NCBI RefSeq assembly: GCF_000373645.1
Contig: NZ_KB892006.1
Coordinates: forward strand, 124,001-188,000
Source: Streptomyces sp. ATexAB-D23
Lineage (GTDB): Bacteria; Actinomycetota; Actinomycetes; Streptomycetales; Streptomycetaceae
Direction: 5' to 3'
DNA: 64,000 nucleotides
Below the pieces are notes generated by a model that did no database searches, had not been told where the DNA came from, and worked only from the letters and a program-made list of their open reading frames with translations. The position numbers were made by a program, and so were the translations under genes. Within the stretch, counting starts at the first letter, position 1, and every line of letters starts with the position of its first letter. Positions 35,756 to 47,499 of this stretch are shown here, piece after piece.

Positions 35756-36370
35756 TCAGCGGGCGTAGTACTCGACGACGAGCTGCTCGTCGCAGATCAC
35801 GGGGATTTCCTTGCGGTTCGGGTCCCGGTCAAGGCGGAAGGCCAGGGCCTTCAGGTTCACCTGCAGGTAGCGCGGGGTCTCACCGTCGGTGTCGTAACCA
35901 CCCTCGCGAGCAACCTGGAAGGGGTGCTTGTCGCGGCTGCGCTCACGGACCATGACGATGTCGTCCGGGCGGACGCGGAACGACGGCTTGTCGACCTTGC
36001 CGCCGTTGACCTCGATGTGGCCGTGGACGACCATCTGGCGCGCCTGGTAGATCGTCTTGGCGATACCGGAACGCAGGACCAGCGCGTCGAGGCGGCGCTC
36101 GAGCTCGACGACCAGCGCCTCGCCCGTCTTGCCCTCGGCCTTCTTGGCGCGGTCGTAGGCACGCGCCATCTGGCGCTCGCTGATGTCGTACTGCGCACGC
36201 AGACGCTGCTTCTCCAGCAGACGGACCTTGTAGTCCGAGTTCTGCTTGCGGCCGCGGCCGTGCTCGCCCGGCGGGTAGGGGCGGGCCTCGAAGTACTTGA
36301 CCGCCTTCGGCGTCAGCGCGATGCCGAGCGCACGGCTCTTCTTGACCTTGGGACGCGACTGATTAGGCAC
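35756..36370 (-). CDS. rpsD: 30S ribosomal protein S4 (zinc-free type)
   Basis: This 204-residue 16S rRNA-binding primary assembly protein has an S4 RNA-binding domain (LDALVLRSGIAKTIYQARQMVVHGHIEVNGGKVDKPSFRVRPDDIVMV). The N-terminus MPNQSRPKVKKSRALGIALTPKAVKYF has none of the zinc-ligand cysteines of E. coli-type S4 proteins. This is the C-minus form used in actinobacteria. The GTG at 36370 has GGAGG 10 bases upstream. Only 56 bp separate it from the divergent DUF2470 gene and its iron box. Confidence 0.97.
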   Translation of the reverse strand: MPNQSRPKVKKSRALGIALTPKAVKYFEARPYPPGEHGRGRKQNSDYKVRLLEKQRLRAQYDISERQMARAYDRAKKAEGKTGEALVVELERRLDALVLRSGIAKTIYQARQMVVHGHIEVNGGKVDKPSFRVRPDDIVMVRERSRDKHPFQVAREGGYDTDGETPRYLQVNLKALAFRLDRDPNRKEIPVICDEQLVVEYYAR

Positions 36371-36393
36371 GTTCTCCAGACCTCCGTTGTAGG

Positions 36394-36412
36394 TTAGGTT
36401 AGGCTCACCTTA
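36394..36412. promoter_or_regulatory. Iron box (DmdR1/IdeR-type operator)
   Basis: The 19-bp sequence TTAGGTTAGGCTCACCTTA lies 15 bp before the DUF2470 ATG and 24 bp before the rpsD GTG. It differs at one position from the DmdR1 consensus as I remember it (TTAGGTTAGGCTCACCTAA). An extra overlapping AGGTTAGG half-site precedes it. Fe-loaded DmdR1 would repress the rightward DUF2470 gene and could affect rpsD. Confidence 0.85.
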
Positions 36413-36426
36413 CTCAAGGAGATCGC

Positions 36427-37260
36427 ATGTCTCGCCCTGGGAACACCACACACGTCACGGACAGCACAGACAGCATCGACGCACCTGAAGGCGTCGAAAC
36501 GACGGAGGACCGATCAGATCGTGGTCAGCCGCGTCCCAGCGGGCTTGAAAACACACGGATGCCGTCAGCAGCCGAGCGCACACGAACTCTCGTACAGAGT
36601 ACCTGCTCGGCGGTACTGCTCGTTCCCGGGCTCGAACGGTCCGCCTCGGACCAGCTCATGCCGCTGTCCCGCAGCGTGGGACCCGACGGTGACCTGTTCC
36701 TGGAGCTCCCCGCCGATTCCCCGGCCGTGCGGGCCGCGACGCACGCCCAGGACGACGAGCTTTCGGCCGTGCTGGAGATCACGGACGTCGCCCCCGTCTC
36801 CGTACCCCACCGTATCCGCGGCCGCGCCCGGGTCGGCGGCTGGCTGACCTCCGTGCCCGGTATGGCGGGCCCCGGCCGGATGCTGCTGCGGCTGGAGACG
36901 GGCGAGGCCCACATCGACGACCTGTGGGGCGAGGAGTGCGTCGACGCGGAGGACTTCCGCGACGCGGTCCCCGATCCTCTCGCCGTCCATGAGACGGACC
37001 TGCTCCAGCACCTGTACTCGGCGCACGGCGAACAGCTGGCGACGCTGTGCGAGCTGCTCGGCGAGCGGGCGGCCTGCACCTGCGCGGCGCACCGGCCGGC
37101 CGTGGTGCCCCTGGCGCTGGACCGGCTCGGGCTGCGGGTGCGCTTCTGCGAGCGGGACGGCGGCTGCTTCGACGCGCGCTTCGAGTTCCCCGAGCCGGTG
37201 CGCGACGTGGCGGAGCTGAGCCACGCCATGCACACGCTGTTCGAGGCGGCCGCGCGCTGA
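36427..37260 (+). CDS. DUF2470-domain protein under iron control
   Basis: This 277-residue protein starts MSRPGNTTHVTDSTDS at an ATG with AAGGAG 6 bases upstream. Residues 1-50 are disordered. Residues 50-190 (RTLVQSTCSAVLLVPGLERSASDQLMPLSRSVGPDGDLFLELPADSP) resemble the FMN-split-barrel region of HugZ-like heme utilisation proteins. Residues about 195-277 match DUF2470 (LLQHLYSAHGEQLATLCELLG). The consensus iron box directly upstream supports a role in iron or heme handling. No catalytic heme residue could be confirmed by eye. Confidence 0.9.
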   Translation: MSRPGNTTHVTDSTDSIDAPEGVETTEDRSDRGQPRPSGLENTRMPSAAERTRTLVQSTCSAVLLVPGLERSASDQLMPLSRSVGPDGDLFLELPADSPAVRAATHAQDDELSAVLEITDVAPVSVPHRIRGRARVGGWLTSVPGMAGPGRMLLRLETGEAHIDDLWGEECVDAEDFRDAVPDPLAVHETDLLQHLYSAHGEQLATLCELLGERAACTCAAHRPAVVPLALDRLGLRVRFCERDGGCFDARFEFPEPVRDVAELSHAMHTLFEAAAR

Positions 37261-37315
37261 AGGGCGGGGCCGGGATACGGACGGGCCGCCGCCGGGGCCG
37301 GTACGACGGTCCGGA

Positions 37316-38692
37316 TCAGGCCCGGTCCGGACCCTCCTCGGCGGCCGTCCGGCCGAGCCGCTCCCTGACCCGGTCCACCACGTCCGCGTAGCGCGCCTCG
37401 GCGCCGTAGCGGGTGGGGCGGTAGTAGTGCTTGTCGCGCACGGCGTCCGGGGCGTACTGCTGGGCGGCGATGCCGCCGGGCACGTCGTGCGGGTAGACGT
37501 AGCCCTGGGCGTGGCCCAGCTTGGCCGCGCCCTTGTAGTGCCCGTCGCGCAGATGGGCCGGGACCGGGCCGGCCAGCCCCTTGCGCACGTCCTCCCGGGC
37601 GGCGGAGATCGCCAGCGTGGCCGCGTTGGACTTCGGGGCGAGCGCGAGGGCGATGGTGGCGTGGCTGAGGGTCAGGGCCGCCTCCGGGAATCCGATCAGG
37701 GCCACCGCCTGGGCCGCCGCCACCGCGGTGGGCAGCGCCGTCGGGTCGGCGAGGCCGATGTCCTCGCTGGCCGAGATCATCAGACGCCGGGCGATGAACC
37801 GCGGGTCCTCCCCCGCCTCGATCATGCGGGCCAGGTAATGCAGGGCCGCGTCGACGTCCGAGCCGCGGATCGACTTGATCAGGGCGCTCGCCACGTCGTA
37901 GTGCTGGTCGCCGTCCCGGTCGTACGTCACGGCCGCCCGGTCGACGGTCTCCTCCAGGGTGAGGAGGCTGATCTCCGCCTCCTGCTTGGACAGCGCGGCC
38001 CCGGCCGCGGCCTCCAGGGCCGTCAGCGCCCGGCGCGCGTCGCCCCCCGCGATGCGCAGCAGGTGCTCCTCGGCGTCCTCCGGCAGCGTCACCGCTCCGC
38101 CGAGCCCGCGCTCGTCGGTCAGTGCCCGGCGCAGCAGGCCCCGCAGGTCGCCGTCGGTCAGGGACTCCAGCGTCAGCAGCAGCGAACGGGAGAGCAGCGG
38201 GGAGATGACCGAGAAGTAGGGGTTCTCGGTGGTCGCGGCGATCAGGGTGACCCAGCGGTTCTCGACGGCGGGCAGGAGCGAGTCCTGCTGGGCCTTGGAG
38301 AAGCGGTGGATCTCGTCCAGGAAGAGGACGGTCTCCTTGCCGTAGCCGCCCGTGGCCCGGCGGGCGCCCTCGATGACGGCCCGGACCTCCTTGACGCCGG
38401 CGGTGATCGCGGACAGCTCGACGAATCGCTTGTTCGTGGCCTTGCTGACCACGTAGGCGAGGGTCGTCTTGCCGATGCCGGGCGGACCCCAGAGGATCAC
38501 CGACGAAGGGCCGGCCGGTCCCCCGCTCGCCTCGCCGACGAGGCGGCGCAGGGGCGAGCCCGGCTTGAGCAGATGCTGCTGGCCCACGACCTCGTCGAGC
38601 GTACGCGGACGCATCCGGACAGCAAGGGGGCTGCTGGACGGGTCCTTCTCCTGGCGGTCTTCGGCAGCTGCGGTAAAGAGGTCGGGCTCCAC
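37316..38692 (-). CDS. rarA: Replication-associated recombination protein RarA (MgsA)
   Basis: This 458-residue AAA+ ATPase acts at stalled forks. Motifs are [43 protein letters not shown] (Walker A), [24 protein letters not shown] (Walker B and sensor), [21 protein letters not shown], then a helical C-terminal tetramerisation domain with [29 protein letters not shown] and [23 protein letters not shown]. The start is GTG at 38692. It is convergent with the DUF2470 gene. Confidence 0.97.
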   Translation of the reverse strand: MEPDLFTAAAEDRQEKDPSSSPLAVRMRPRTLDEVVGQQHLLKPGSPLRRLVGEASGGPAGPSSVILWGPPGIGKTTLAYVVSKATNKRFVELSAITAGVKEVRAVIEGARRATGGYGKETVLFLDEIHRFSKAQQDSLLPAVENRWVTLIAATTENPYFSVISPLLSRSLLLTLESLTDGDLRGLLRRALTDERGLGGAVTLPEDAEEHLLRIAGGDARRALTALEAAAGAALSKQEAEISLLTLEETVDRAAVTYDRDGDQHYDVASALIKSIRGSDVDAALHYLARMIEAGEDPRFIARRLMISASEDIGLADPTALPTAVAAAQAVALIGFPEAALTLSHATIALALAPKSNAATLAISAAREDVRKGLAGPVPAHLRDGHYKGAAKLGHAQGYVYPHDVPGGIAAQQYAPDAVRDKHYYRPTRYGAEARYADVVDRVRERLGRTAAEEGPDRA

Positions 38693-38710
38693 GTTTTGAA
38701 GCCTATGTCA

Positions 38711-38744
38711 CCGCACTGACAACCCGGCCGGGCCGTCAGTGCGG
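38711..38744 (-). terminator. Terminator after the VKOR-family gene
   Basis: CCGCACTGAC (38711-38720) and GTCAGTGCGG (38735-38744) form a perfect 10-bp stem with a 14-nt loop, 12 bp after the VKOR gene stop on the minus strand. Confidence 0.75.
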
Positions 38745-38755
38745 GAAGGGCCCGG

Positions 38756-39391
38756 TCAGCTGGTCCAGAAGTCCCACCAGCGGGTCAGGATCAGCATGCC
38801 GATGATGCCGATCCACAGCACCGGGGGCACCCAGTGGAACTCGGTGAGCCCGTTGCGCAGCCAGGCGGGCGCGGGGATGATCCCGTGCCGGATGTTGTGC
38901 GTGGTGATGTAGCAGAACATGAAGATGGTGGCGACCCAGGCCAGGCAGCACCACAGGCACAGCGAGTTGATGTTGTACAGCGACTGGTACTGGAGCCAGG
39001 TGCAGAAGCCGACGCCGAACAGCGTGCCCGCGTTCATGCCGAGCCAGTACCAGTTGCGGAAGCGGGCGCCCGCGAGCAGGGCCAGGCCGATCCCGATGAT
39101 CACGGGGTAGGTGACCATCCCGAGCCAGGGGTTCGGGAAGCCGAAGGCGGAGGCCTGCTCGCTCTTCATGATGTTGCCGCAGGCCACGACCGGGTTGAGA
39201 CTGCAGCCCGGGACGAAGGACGGGTCCTCCATCATCTTGAGCTTGTCGTGCGTGATGACCCATGCGGCGAGGGTTCCTGCGGCACCAGTGATCATCAGCA
39301 GGATGGCCAGCGCGCGGCTGCCCCCGATGGTGCGCGTCCCGCTGCTCTCGTCCTGGTCGGAGGAGGGATGGTCAACCGCTGCAGTCGTCAT
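38756..39391 (-). CDS. Vitamin K epoxide reductase (VKOR)-family membrane protein
   Basis: This 211-residue protein has at least four transmembrane helices (residues about 27-47, 90-110, 118-155, 190-207). The conserved cysteines are CSLNPVVACG (loop pair) and the active site CLWCC in the third helix region (NSLCLWCCLAWVATIF). The family reoxidises DsbA-like oxidases with quinone to make disulfides in exported proteins. No fused or adjacent thioredoxin-like partner is visible. It is monocistronic, between rarA and hisS. Confidence 0.94.
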   Translation of the reverse strand: MTTAAVDHPSSDQDESSGTRTIGGSRALAILLMITGAAGTLAAWVITHDKLKMMEDPSFVPGCSLNPVVACGNIMKSEQASAFGFPNPWLGMVTYPVIIGIGLALLAGARFRNWYWLGMNAGTLFGVGFCTWLQYQSLYNINSLCLWCCLAWVATIFMFCYITTHNIRHGIIPAPAWLRNGLTEFHWVPPVLWIGIIGMLILTRWWDFWTS

Positions 39392-39637
39392 ATCGCCGTT
39401 TCCGTCACTGAGTAGCCTGCTGGGGCACGGTCATTGTGCCGTACGGGCGGGCCGCTCCTCCGTTCGATGCACATAAAGACGCGTGCGCCGAGAGGTGCCC
39501 GTGAGGGAGCGGAACACGGCCCCGCAGCCGCGACGAGGGGCGTTGCCCCGTCCCGGCGGCCCTCCGCGCGTGACCGGCCCTCCCAGGCGGAATCACCGTC
39601 CGGGATGAACCGGCGATCACCGGGTTGACGTGAGGCA
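39392..39637. other. VKOR upstream region, no gene seen
   Basis: This stretch, between the VKOR start and the hisS terminator, holds no ORF with Streptomyces coding character. It presumably contains the VKOR promoter. A CACAAT -10-like hexamer on the minus strand lies near 39433, without a convincing -35. Confidence 0.4.
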
Positions 39638-39672
39638 CCGGGGGCGGCGGGCGCTCGGCCCGCCGCCCCCGG
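39638..39672 (-). terminator. hisS terminator
   Basis: A perfect 15-bp stem (39638-39652 with 39658-39672) and a 5-nt loop begin 6 bp after the hisS stop on the minus strand. Confidence 0.85.
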
Positions 39673-39678
39673 CACGCC

Positions 39679-40941
39679 TCAGGCGAGCCGCGCGCTGATC
39701 GTCTCGACGATGTCGGACACGGGTACGGGCGTCTGCTCGCCGGACTCCATGTCCTTGAGCTGGACGTGCCCGTCGGTCAGGTCGCGCTCTCCGGCCACGA
39801 TCGTGAACCGGGCGCCCGAGCGGTTGGCGCTCTTCATCGCGCCCTTCAGCCCCCGGCCGCCGAACGCGAAGTCCGCCGCCACCCCTTCGCGGCGCAGCCG
39901 CGTGACGACGCCGAACAGGACCCGGCGCGCCTCCTCGCCGAGCGGGACGGCGAAGACGCTGGTGGTGGCGGGCAGTTCGAGGTCGATGCCCTCCGCCTCC
40001 AGGGCCAGGACGGTGCGGTCCACGCCGAGCGCCCAGCCGACCGACGGGAGCGCCGGGCCGCCGATCATCTCGGAGAGGCCGTCGTAGCGCCCGCCGCCGC
40101 CCACCGCGGACTGCGAGCCGAGGCCGTCGTGGACGAACTCGAAGGTGGTGCGCGTGTAGTAGTCGAGGCCGCGGACGAGCTTCTCGTCGTCCTCGAAGAT
40201 CACACCCGCCTCGTTGAGCAGGTCGCGGACCTGCTCGTGGTACGCCTTGCAGGCGTCGCAGAGGTAGTCGCGCAGCACGGGGGCCCCGGCCAGCTGCTTC
40301 TGGACCTCGGGCCGCTTGTCGTCGAGGACCCGCAGCGGGTTGATGTCGATGCGGCGGCGGGTCTCCTCGTCCAGATCGAGTTCGCGCAGGAAGCCCTGGA
40401 GCGCGTCGCGGTAGACCGGGCGGCACTCCTTGTCGCCCAGCGAGTTCAGCAGGATGCGGAACTCGCGCAGGCCCAGCGCGCGGTACGCCTGGTCGGCCAG
40501 GATGATCAGCTCGGCGTCGAGCACCGGGTCCTCGGCGCCGATGGCCTCGGCCCCGACCTGCGAGAAGTGGCGGTAGCGGCCCTTCTGCGGGCGCTCGTAG
40601 CGGTAGTACGAGCCGGAGTACCAGAGCTTGACCGGCAGGTTGCCGAGCTTGTGGAGGTTGGCCTCCAGGGCGGCGCGCAGCACGGACGCGGTGCCCTCGG
40701 GGCGCAGGGCCAGCTCGGAGCCGCCCTTGGTGGTGAGGGTGTACATCTCCTTGGTCACGATGTCGGTGGACTCGCCGACGCCGCGGGAGAAGAGGGCCAC
40801 GTCCTCGAAACCGGGGGTCTCGATGTAGCCGTAGCCGGAGTTCCGCAGCGGGGCGGCGATCGCCTCGCGCACCGCCAGGTACTTGGCGGAGTCCGGCGGG
40901 GTCAGGTCGTACGTGCCCTTGGGGGCCTTGAAGGTGCTCAC
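39679..40941 (-). CDS. hisS: Histidyl-tRNA synthetase
   Basis: This 420-residue class II synthetase charges tRNA(His). Motifs are [23 protein letters not shown], motif 2 ([30 protein letters not shown]), histidine motif [14 protein letters not shown] and motif 3 [20 protein letters not shown]-terminal anticodon-binding domain ends [12 protein letters not shown]. It starts at ATG 40941 just 13 bp after the hydrolase gene, suggesting an operon. No T-box is visible. Confidence 0.98.
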   Translation of the reverse strand: MSTFKAPKGTYDLTPPDSAKYLAVREAIAAPLRNSGYGYIETPGFEDVALFSRGVGESTDIVTKEMYTLTTKGGSELALRPEGTASVLRAALEANLHKLGNLPVKLWYSGSYYRYERPQKGRYRHFSQVGAEAIGAEDPVLDAELIILADQAYRALGLREFRILLNSLGDKECRPVYRDALQGFLRELDLDEETRRRIDINPLRVLDDKRPEVQKQLAGAPVLRDYLCDACKAYHEQVRDLLNEAGVIFEDDEKLVRGLDYYTRTTFEFVHDGLGSQSAVGGGGRYDGLSEMIGGPALPSVGWALGVDRTVLALEAEGIDLELPATTSVFAVPLGEEARRVLFGVVTRLRREGVAADFAFGGRGLKGAMKSANRSGARFTIVAGERDLTDGHVQLKDMESGEQTPVPVSDIVETISARLA

Positions 40942-40954
40942 GATTCCGCTCTCG

Positions 40955-41650
40955 TCACATTCCTCGTCGGGGCGCGTCCGTACCGGCCATACCGCTCAGG
41001 TACGGGTTGGTGGCGCGCTCGCGGCCGATGGTCGTCTGGGGGCCGTGACCGGACAGCACCACGGTCGAGTCGTCGAGCGGCAGGCACACACGGGCCAGCG
41101 ACTCGAGGAGCTCGGCGTGGTCGCCGCCGGGCAGGTCGGTGCGTCCGACGGAGCCGGCGAAGAGCAGGTCGCCCGAGAAGAGGACCTGGGGGACCTCCTG
41201 TGTCTCGGGCATCCTGAACGTCACCGACCCCTTGGTATGGCCGGGCGCATGCGAGACGCCGAATTCCATGCCCGCGAGCAGCAGCCGTGCGCCGTCGCTC
41301 AGCTCCTTGACGTCGTCCGGCTCCCCCACCGTCAGCTCGCCCATGAGCGGCATCCCGATGGAGCGGCCGAGGGCCTTCTCCGGGTCGCTCATCATGTAGC
41401 GGTCCTCGGGGTGGATCCAGGCGGGGACGTCGTGCGCGCCGCACACCGGGACGACCGAGGCGACGTGGTCGATGTGGCCGTGGGTGAGGACGACTGCGAC
41501 GGGCTTGAGCCGATGCTTCTTCAGGGCTTCCTCGACGCCGGGGGCCGCCTGATGGCCCGGGTCGATGATCACGCACTCCTCACCTGCGGCGGGGGCGACC
41601 AGGTAGCAGTTGGTCCCCCAGGCCCCGGCGGGGAACCCGGCAATCAGCAC
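40955..41650 (-). CDS. Metallo-beta-lactamase-fold hydrolase (glyoxalase II-like)
   Basis: This 231-residue protein has the binuclear metal motif [16 protein letters not shown], the second-sphere His in [11 protein letters not shown], the bridging Asp in [21 protein letters not shown] and the last His in [12 protein letters not shown]. The fold is secure; the substrate is not. It probably hydrolyses a thioester such as a glyoxalase intermediate, with mycothiol rather than glutathione in this group, which is inference. The GTG at 41650 has AAGGA 6 bases upstream. It precedes hisS by 13 bp. Confidence 0.94.
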   Translation of the reverse strand: MLIAGFPAGAWGTNCYLVAPAAGEECVIIDPGHQAAPGVEEALKKHRLKPVAVVLTHGHIDHVASVVPVCGAHDVPAWIHPEDRYMMSDPEKALGRSIGMPLMGELTVGEPDDVKELSDGARLLLAGMEFGVSHAPGHTKGSVTFRMPETQEVPQVLFSGDLLFAGSVGRTDLPGGDHAELLESLARVCLPLDDSTVVLSGHGPQTTIGRERATNPYLSGMAGTDAPRRGM

Positions 41651-41797
41651 GATCGTCCTTAATGGTCGTCCTACGGGGAAGGCGGCTGCGAGGTCGCAGC
41701 AGTTCAGAGCCTACCGGCGCTCCTCATTCCACAGCTAACCCATATACCGTACGGGGCAACCCAGGCCCGATCACACGACGTACAAGGAGATCACCCG

Positions 41798-42592
41798 GTG
41801 GTCAGCAGCGATCAGCGGCGGCGGCAGCTCGCCAGGGAGAAGTACGAGCGGCAGCAGCAGCGGCGGGAGGAGGCCCGGCGCCGTACACGGCGGCTGACGC
41901 TCGTCATCACGTCCGCGGTGGCCGTGGTGGCCATCATCGGCGGTGGCACCTACCTCGCCACCAAGGGGGACGGGGACAAGGACAAGACGGACGCGGCGGC
42001 GAGCCAGAGTCCGTCCGCCGAGGCCTCGCCCACGCCGACGAAGAGCGAGAAGCCCGAGCCGGCGATGAAGATCGACAAGAAGGCCGAGTACACGATGTCG
42101 CTCAAGACGAGCCAGGGCGACATCGCGTTCACGATGGACGCGTCGAAGACCCCGCACACCACGAACTCCTTCAAGTCGCTGGCCGACAAGAAGTTCTTCG
42201 ACGGGACGAAGTGCCACCGGCTGACCACGGAGGGCATCTACGTCCTGCAGTGCGGCGACCCCAACGGCGACGGCACCGGCGGCCCCGAGTACACGATCCC
42301 CGACGAGAACCTGACCGCGCTGGGCAAGGCGGGCGAGGATGGCATGGTGACGTACCCGGCGGGCACGGTGGCCATGGCCAACACCGGCCAGGAGCACACC
42401 GGCGGCAGCCAGTTCTTCCTCGTCTACAAGGACAGCAAGCTGCCGCCCACCTACACGCCGTTCGGCACGATGGACGAGAAGTCGCTGAAGGCCGTCGAGG
42501 CCATCGGCAAGGCCGGGGTGGACGACGGCGGCACCGACGGTGCGCCGAAGAAGGCCGTGAACATCTCGAAGCTGACCGTCGACAAGGTGTGA
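41798..42592 (+). CDS. Membrane-anchored cyclophilin-type peptidyl-prolyl isomerase
   Basis: This 264-residue protein starts VVSSDQRRRQLAREKYERQQQRREEARRRTRR (basic cytoplasmic tail). A transmembrane anchor lies at about 33-53 (LTLVITSAVAVVAIIGGGTY), then a Ser/Thr/Pro linker (DAAASQSPSAEASPTPTKSEKPEP). A cyclophilin domain has SLADKKFFDGTKCHRLTTEGIYVLQCGDPNGDGTGGPEYTIPDE and GTVAMANTGQEHTGGSQFFLVYKD. The conserved catalytic FHR is KCHR here. It likely folds extracytoplasmic proteins. The GTG at 41798 has AAGGAG 8 bases upstream. It is divergent from the hydrolase/hisS pair. Confidence 0.94.
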   Translation: MVSSDQRRRQLAREKYERQQQRREEARRRTRRLTLVITSAVAVVAIIGGGTYLATKGDGDKDKTDAAASQSPSAEASPTPTKSEKPEPAMKIDKKAEYTMSLKTSQGDIAFTMDASKTPHTTNSFKSLADKKFFDGTKCHRLTTEGIYVLQCGDPNGDGTGGPEYTIPDENLTALGKAGEDGMVTYPAGTVAMANTGQEHTGGSQFFLVYKDSKLPPTYTPFGTMDEKSLKAVEAIGKAGVDDGGTDGAPKKAVNISKLTVDKV

Positions 42593-42687
42593 GCCCGGCG
42601 GGCCAGGGGTGATGTCCGGGGCGGGCACGTGGCGCGGTCGAATAAATCCGGCCGCGCTGAGTGCGGACAGCCGGGCGGCCCGTCGCC

Positions 42688-42770
42688 TAGATTGGCGTGG
42701 TGCAGGGCGGGCGCTGCCCGCCCCAGGAAACTGTGGACGATGCCAGGGGGGTGATCCCCTCGCGGGCATC
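42688..42770 (+). ncRNA. Candidate structured leader of the DUF349 gene
   Basis: A TAGATT -10-like hexamer (42688-42693) is followed by two adjacent hairpins. The first is GGGCGGGC (42705-42712) with GCCCGCCC (42716-42723). The second is GATGCC (42739-42744) with GGCATC (42765-42770), extended internally by AGGGG/CCCCT (42745-42749, 42756-42760). The SD GGAGG lies directly after hairpin 2. I do not recognise a known riboswitch class. It may be an RNA thermometer, attenuator or protein-binding leader. Confidence 0.5.
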
Positions 42771-42786
42771 AGGTGGAGGAGGCGCT

Positions 42787-44016
42787 GTGAGCAGCGACCC
42801 GTGGGGCCGAGTCGATGAGACGGGCACCGTGTACGTGCGTACAGCCGACGGCGAGCAGGTCGTCGGATCGTGGCAGGCCGGTTCACCGGAGGAGGCCCTG
42901 GCCTACTTCGAGCGCAAGTACGAGGGCATTGTGGTCGAGATCGGCCTCCTCGAACGGCGGGTGAAGACCACCGATCTGTCCGCGAAGGACGCGACGACCG
43001 CCATCGAGCATCTGCGTGGCCAGGTCGACGAGCACCACGCCGTCGGCGACCTGGACGCGCTGCGCAAGCGGCTGGACGCGCTCGTCGCGACGGTCGAGTC
43101 GCGGCGTGAGGAGCGCAAGGCGCAGAAGGCGAAGCAGGCCGACGAGGCGAAGCACGCCAAGGAGGCCCTGGTCGCCGAGGCCGAGGAGCTGGCGCAGAGC
43201 GAGCAGTGGCGCTCCGCGGGCGAGCGGCTCCGTGCGCTCGTGGACACGTGGAAGGGCCTGCCGCGGCTCGACCGCAAGTCCGACGACGAGCTGTGGCACC
43301 GCTTCTCGCACGCCCGCTCGGCGTTCTCCAAGCGCCGCAAGGCGCACTTCGCCTCGCTGGACGCCCAGCGCGAGGAGGCCCGCAAGGCCAAGGAGAAGCT
43401 GGTCGCCGAGGCCGAGGCGCTGTCCGGGTCCACGGACTGGGGGGCCACGGCCGCCCGCTACCGCGACCTGATGACGCAGTGGAAGGCGGCCGGCCGCGCC
43501 CAGCGCGAGGCGGAGGACGAGCTGTGGAACCGTTTCCGCGGTGCGCAGGACGTCTTCTTCGCCGCCCGCGGCGAGGTCTTCGCGGAGCGTGACGCGGAGC
43601 AGGGCGAGAACCTCAAGCTGAAGGAGGAGCTCGCCGACGAGGCCGAGAAGCTGGTGCCGGTGAAGGACCTGAAGGCGGCCAGGGCCGCGTTCCGGGGTCT
43701 CAACGAGCGCTGGGAGGCCATCGGCCACGTGCCGCGTGACGCCCGTCCGAAGGTCGAGGGGCGGATGCAGGCGGTGGAGCGGGCGCTCCAGGAGGCCGAG
43801 GAGTCCGAGTGGCGCCGGACGAACCCGGAGGCGCGTGCCCGTGCCGCGGGTCTGACCGGTCAGCTCCAGGCGGCCGTGGACAAGCTGCGTACGCAGATCG
43901 ACACGGCCCGCGCCTCGGGCAACAACGCCCGCGCGGACAAGCTGGCCCGCGAGCTGGAGGGCCGGCAGGCGCTGCTGGACCAGGCGCTCAAGGGCCTGGA
44001 GGAGTTCGGCGGCTGA
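42787..44016 (+). CDS. DUF349-repeat protein
   Basis: This 409-residue coiled-coil protein has an N-terminal domain (WGRVDETGTVYVRTADGEQVVGSWQAGSPEEALAYFERKYEG) and three DUF349 repeats. Each has the pattern ELWxRF.xAr..F..rr (SDDELWHRFSHARSAFSKRRK, AEDELWNRFRGAQDVFFAARG, and a weaker third). Long helical linkers (ERKAQKAKQADEAKHAKEALVAEAEEL) separate them. Function is unknown; DUF349 proteins are predicted structural or nucleic-acid-associated coiled coils. The GTG at 42787 has GGAGG 6 bases upstream. An alternative GTG 30 codons earlier lies within the leader hairpins. Confidence 0.92.
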   Translation: MSSDPWGRVDETGTVYVRTADGEQVVGSWQAGSPEEALAYFERKYEGIVVEIGLLERRVKTTDLSAKDATTAIEHLRGQVDEHHAVGDLDALRKRLDALVATVESRREERKAQKAKQADEAKHAKEALVAEAEELAQSEQWRSAGERLRALVDTWKGLPRLDRKSDDELWHRFSHARSAFSKRRKAHFASLDAQREEARKAKEKLVAEAEALSGSTDWGATAARYRDLMTQWKAAGRAQREAEDELWNRFRGAQDVFFAARGEVFAERDAEQGENLKLKEELADEAEKLVPVKDLKAARAAFRGLNERWEAIGHVPRDARPKVEGRMQAVERALQEAEESEWRRTNPEARARAAGLTGQLQAAVDKLRTQIDTARASGNNARADKLARELEGRQALLDQALKGLEEFGG

Positions 44017-44034
44017 CGTCGCGCGCATGTCCCG

Positions 44035-44066
44035 GGGGCCTTTCCGCGTTCGCGCGGGAAGGCCCC
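44035..44066 (+). terminator. Terminator after the DUF349 gene
   Basis: A 14-bp stem with one wobble (44035-44048 with 44053-44066) is closed by a TTCG tetraloop, 18 bp after the stop codon. Confidence 0.85.
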
Positions 44067-44228
44067 TTCCGCGTGGGGCGGCGTGGACGGCAATGAGAAG
44101 GCCGTGACAACTGCCGGAACGCAGCAGTGATTCGGGGCGGGCCCGGGAGCGATGATCTTCGCACCGGCGTGCTTCGCGCACTCGCCGGCTTCGCCGAGTT
44201 CACTTACGCATCTGAGGCAGGTTCACCG

Positions 44229-44837
44229 ATGAGACTGACCCGCGTCGCCCTGACCGCGGCGGCCACCGCCCTCGCCCCGGCCCTTCTCCTGTCCGGCCCG
44301 GCCTTCGCCGCCGGGACGGCGTCCCCGTCGACCGCCACCGCCGCCTCGGCGCCGGCGGGCCACGGCTCCGACATCCCGGTGGACGACATGTCCGACGACG
44401 ACGTCCGCGTCGCCGTCGTCCGCCTGCTCGCCGACCCGGCCTCCGGGAAGCGGGTCGTCAAGGAGGTCAACGCGCTCCTCGACGCCAACGACCCGGCGCA
44501 GATGCGCGAGTGGCTGAAGACGGGCTACCCGCTCGCCCAGGCCGAGGACGACCGGGTCGCCCTCGTCCGCATCCTCGGCAATCCGGCCTCCGGCAAGCGC
44601 GTCGTCAAGGAGGTCAACGCGCTCCTCGACGCCAACGACCCGGCGCAGATGCGCGAGTGGCTGGAGACCGGCTACCGCCTCGCCCAGGCCGAGGACGACA
44701 GCGTCGCCCTCTTCCGCATGCTCGGTGAGCCGGACATCAGCGACGCGATGCGCGCCGCCGTCATCGAGGCCATCCAGGGCACGCCCGAGGAGATGCGGTA
44801 CTTCCTGGAGTACGGCCAGTACGAGGTCGACGCGTAG
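44229..44837 (+). CDS. Secreted ALF-repeat protein
   Basis: This 202-residue protein has a Sec signal peptide (MRLTRVALTAAATALAPALLLSGPAFA, cleavage about residue 27) and a Ser/Ala/Thr linker. Two full 49-residue repeats follow (PASGKRVVKEVNALLDANDPAQMREWLKTGYPLAQAEDDR..), plus a diverged third unit. The repeats match the short ALF family of secreted actinobacterial proteins of unknown function. The two units are identical over 63 bp of DNA, which marks a recent duplication. The ATG at 44229 has GAGGCAGG upstream. It is monocistronic and convergent with relA. Confidence 0.92.
   Translation: MRLTRVALTAAATALAPALLLSGPAFAAGTASPSTATAASAPAGHGSDIPVDDMSDDDVRVAVVRLLADPASGKRVVKEVNALLDANDPAQMREWLKTGYPLAQAEDDRVALVRILGNPASGKRVVKEVNALLDANDPAQMREWLETGYRLAQAEDDSVALFRMLGEPDISDAMRAAVIEAIQGTPEEMRYFLEYGQYEVDA
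44454..44663 (+). repeat. 147-bp tandem duplication within the ALF-repeat gene
   Basis: The stretch 44454-44516 recurs exactly at 44601-44663 (63 bp identical), with a period of 147 bp (49 codons) and further similarity on both sides. This is a recent in-frame repeat gain. Confidence 0.9.
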
Positions 44838-44840
44838 GCC

Positions 44841-47402
<2,562 letters not shown>

Positions 47403-47499
47403 GAGCGCTCCTCGTGCGGATCCGGACACCCGGAAGGGCCATCGTATCGACCCGACGGCCAGTCCTCCCCCGGGGACCGTGAGAGCCCTCACAACGCCG

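Noticed and set aside
42697-42786. DUF349 protein starting 30 codons earlier
   Set aside because: That part runs through the leader hairpins and is not domain-like; the GTG at 42787 has GGAGG.
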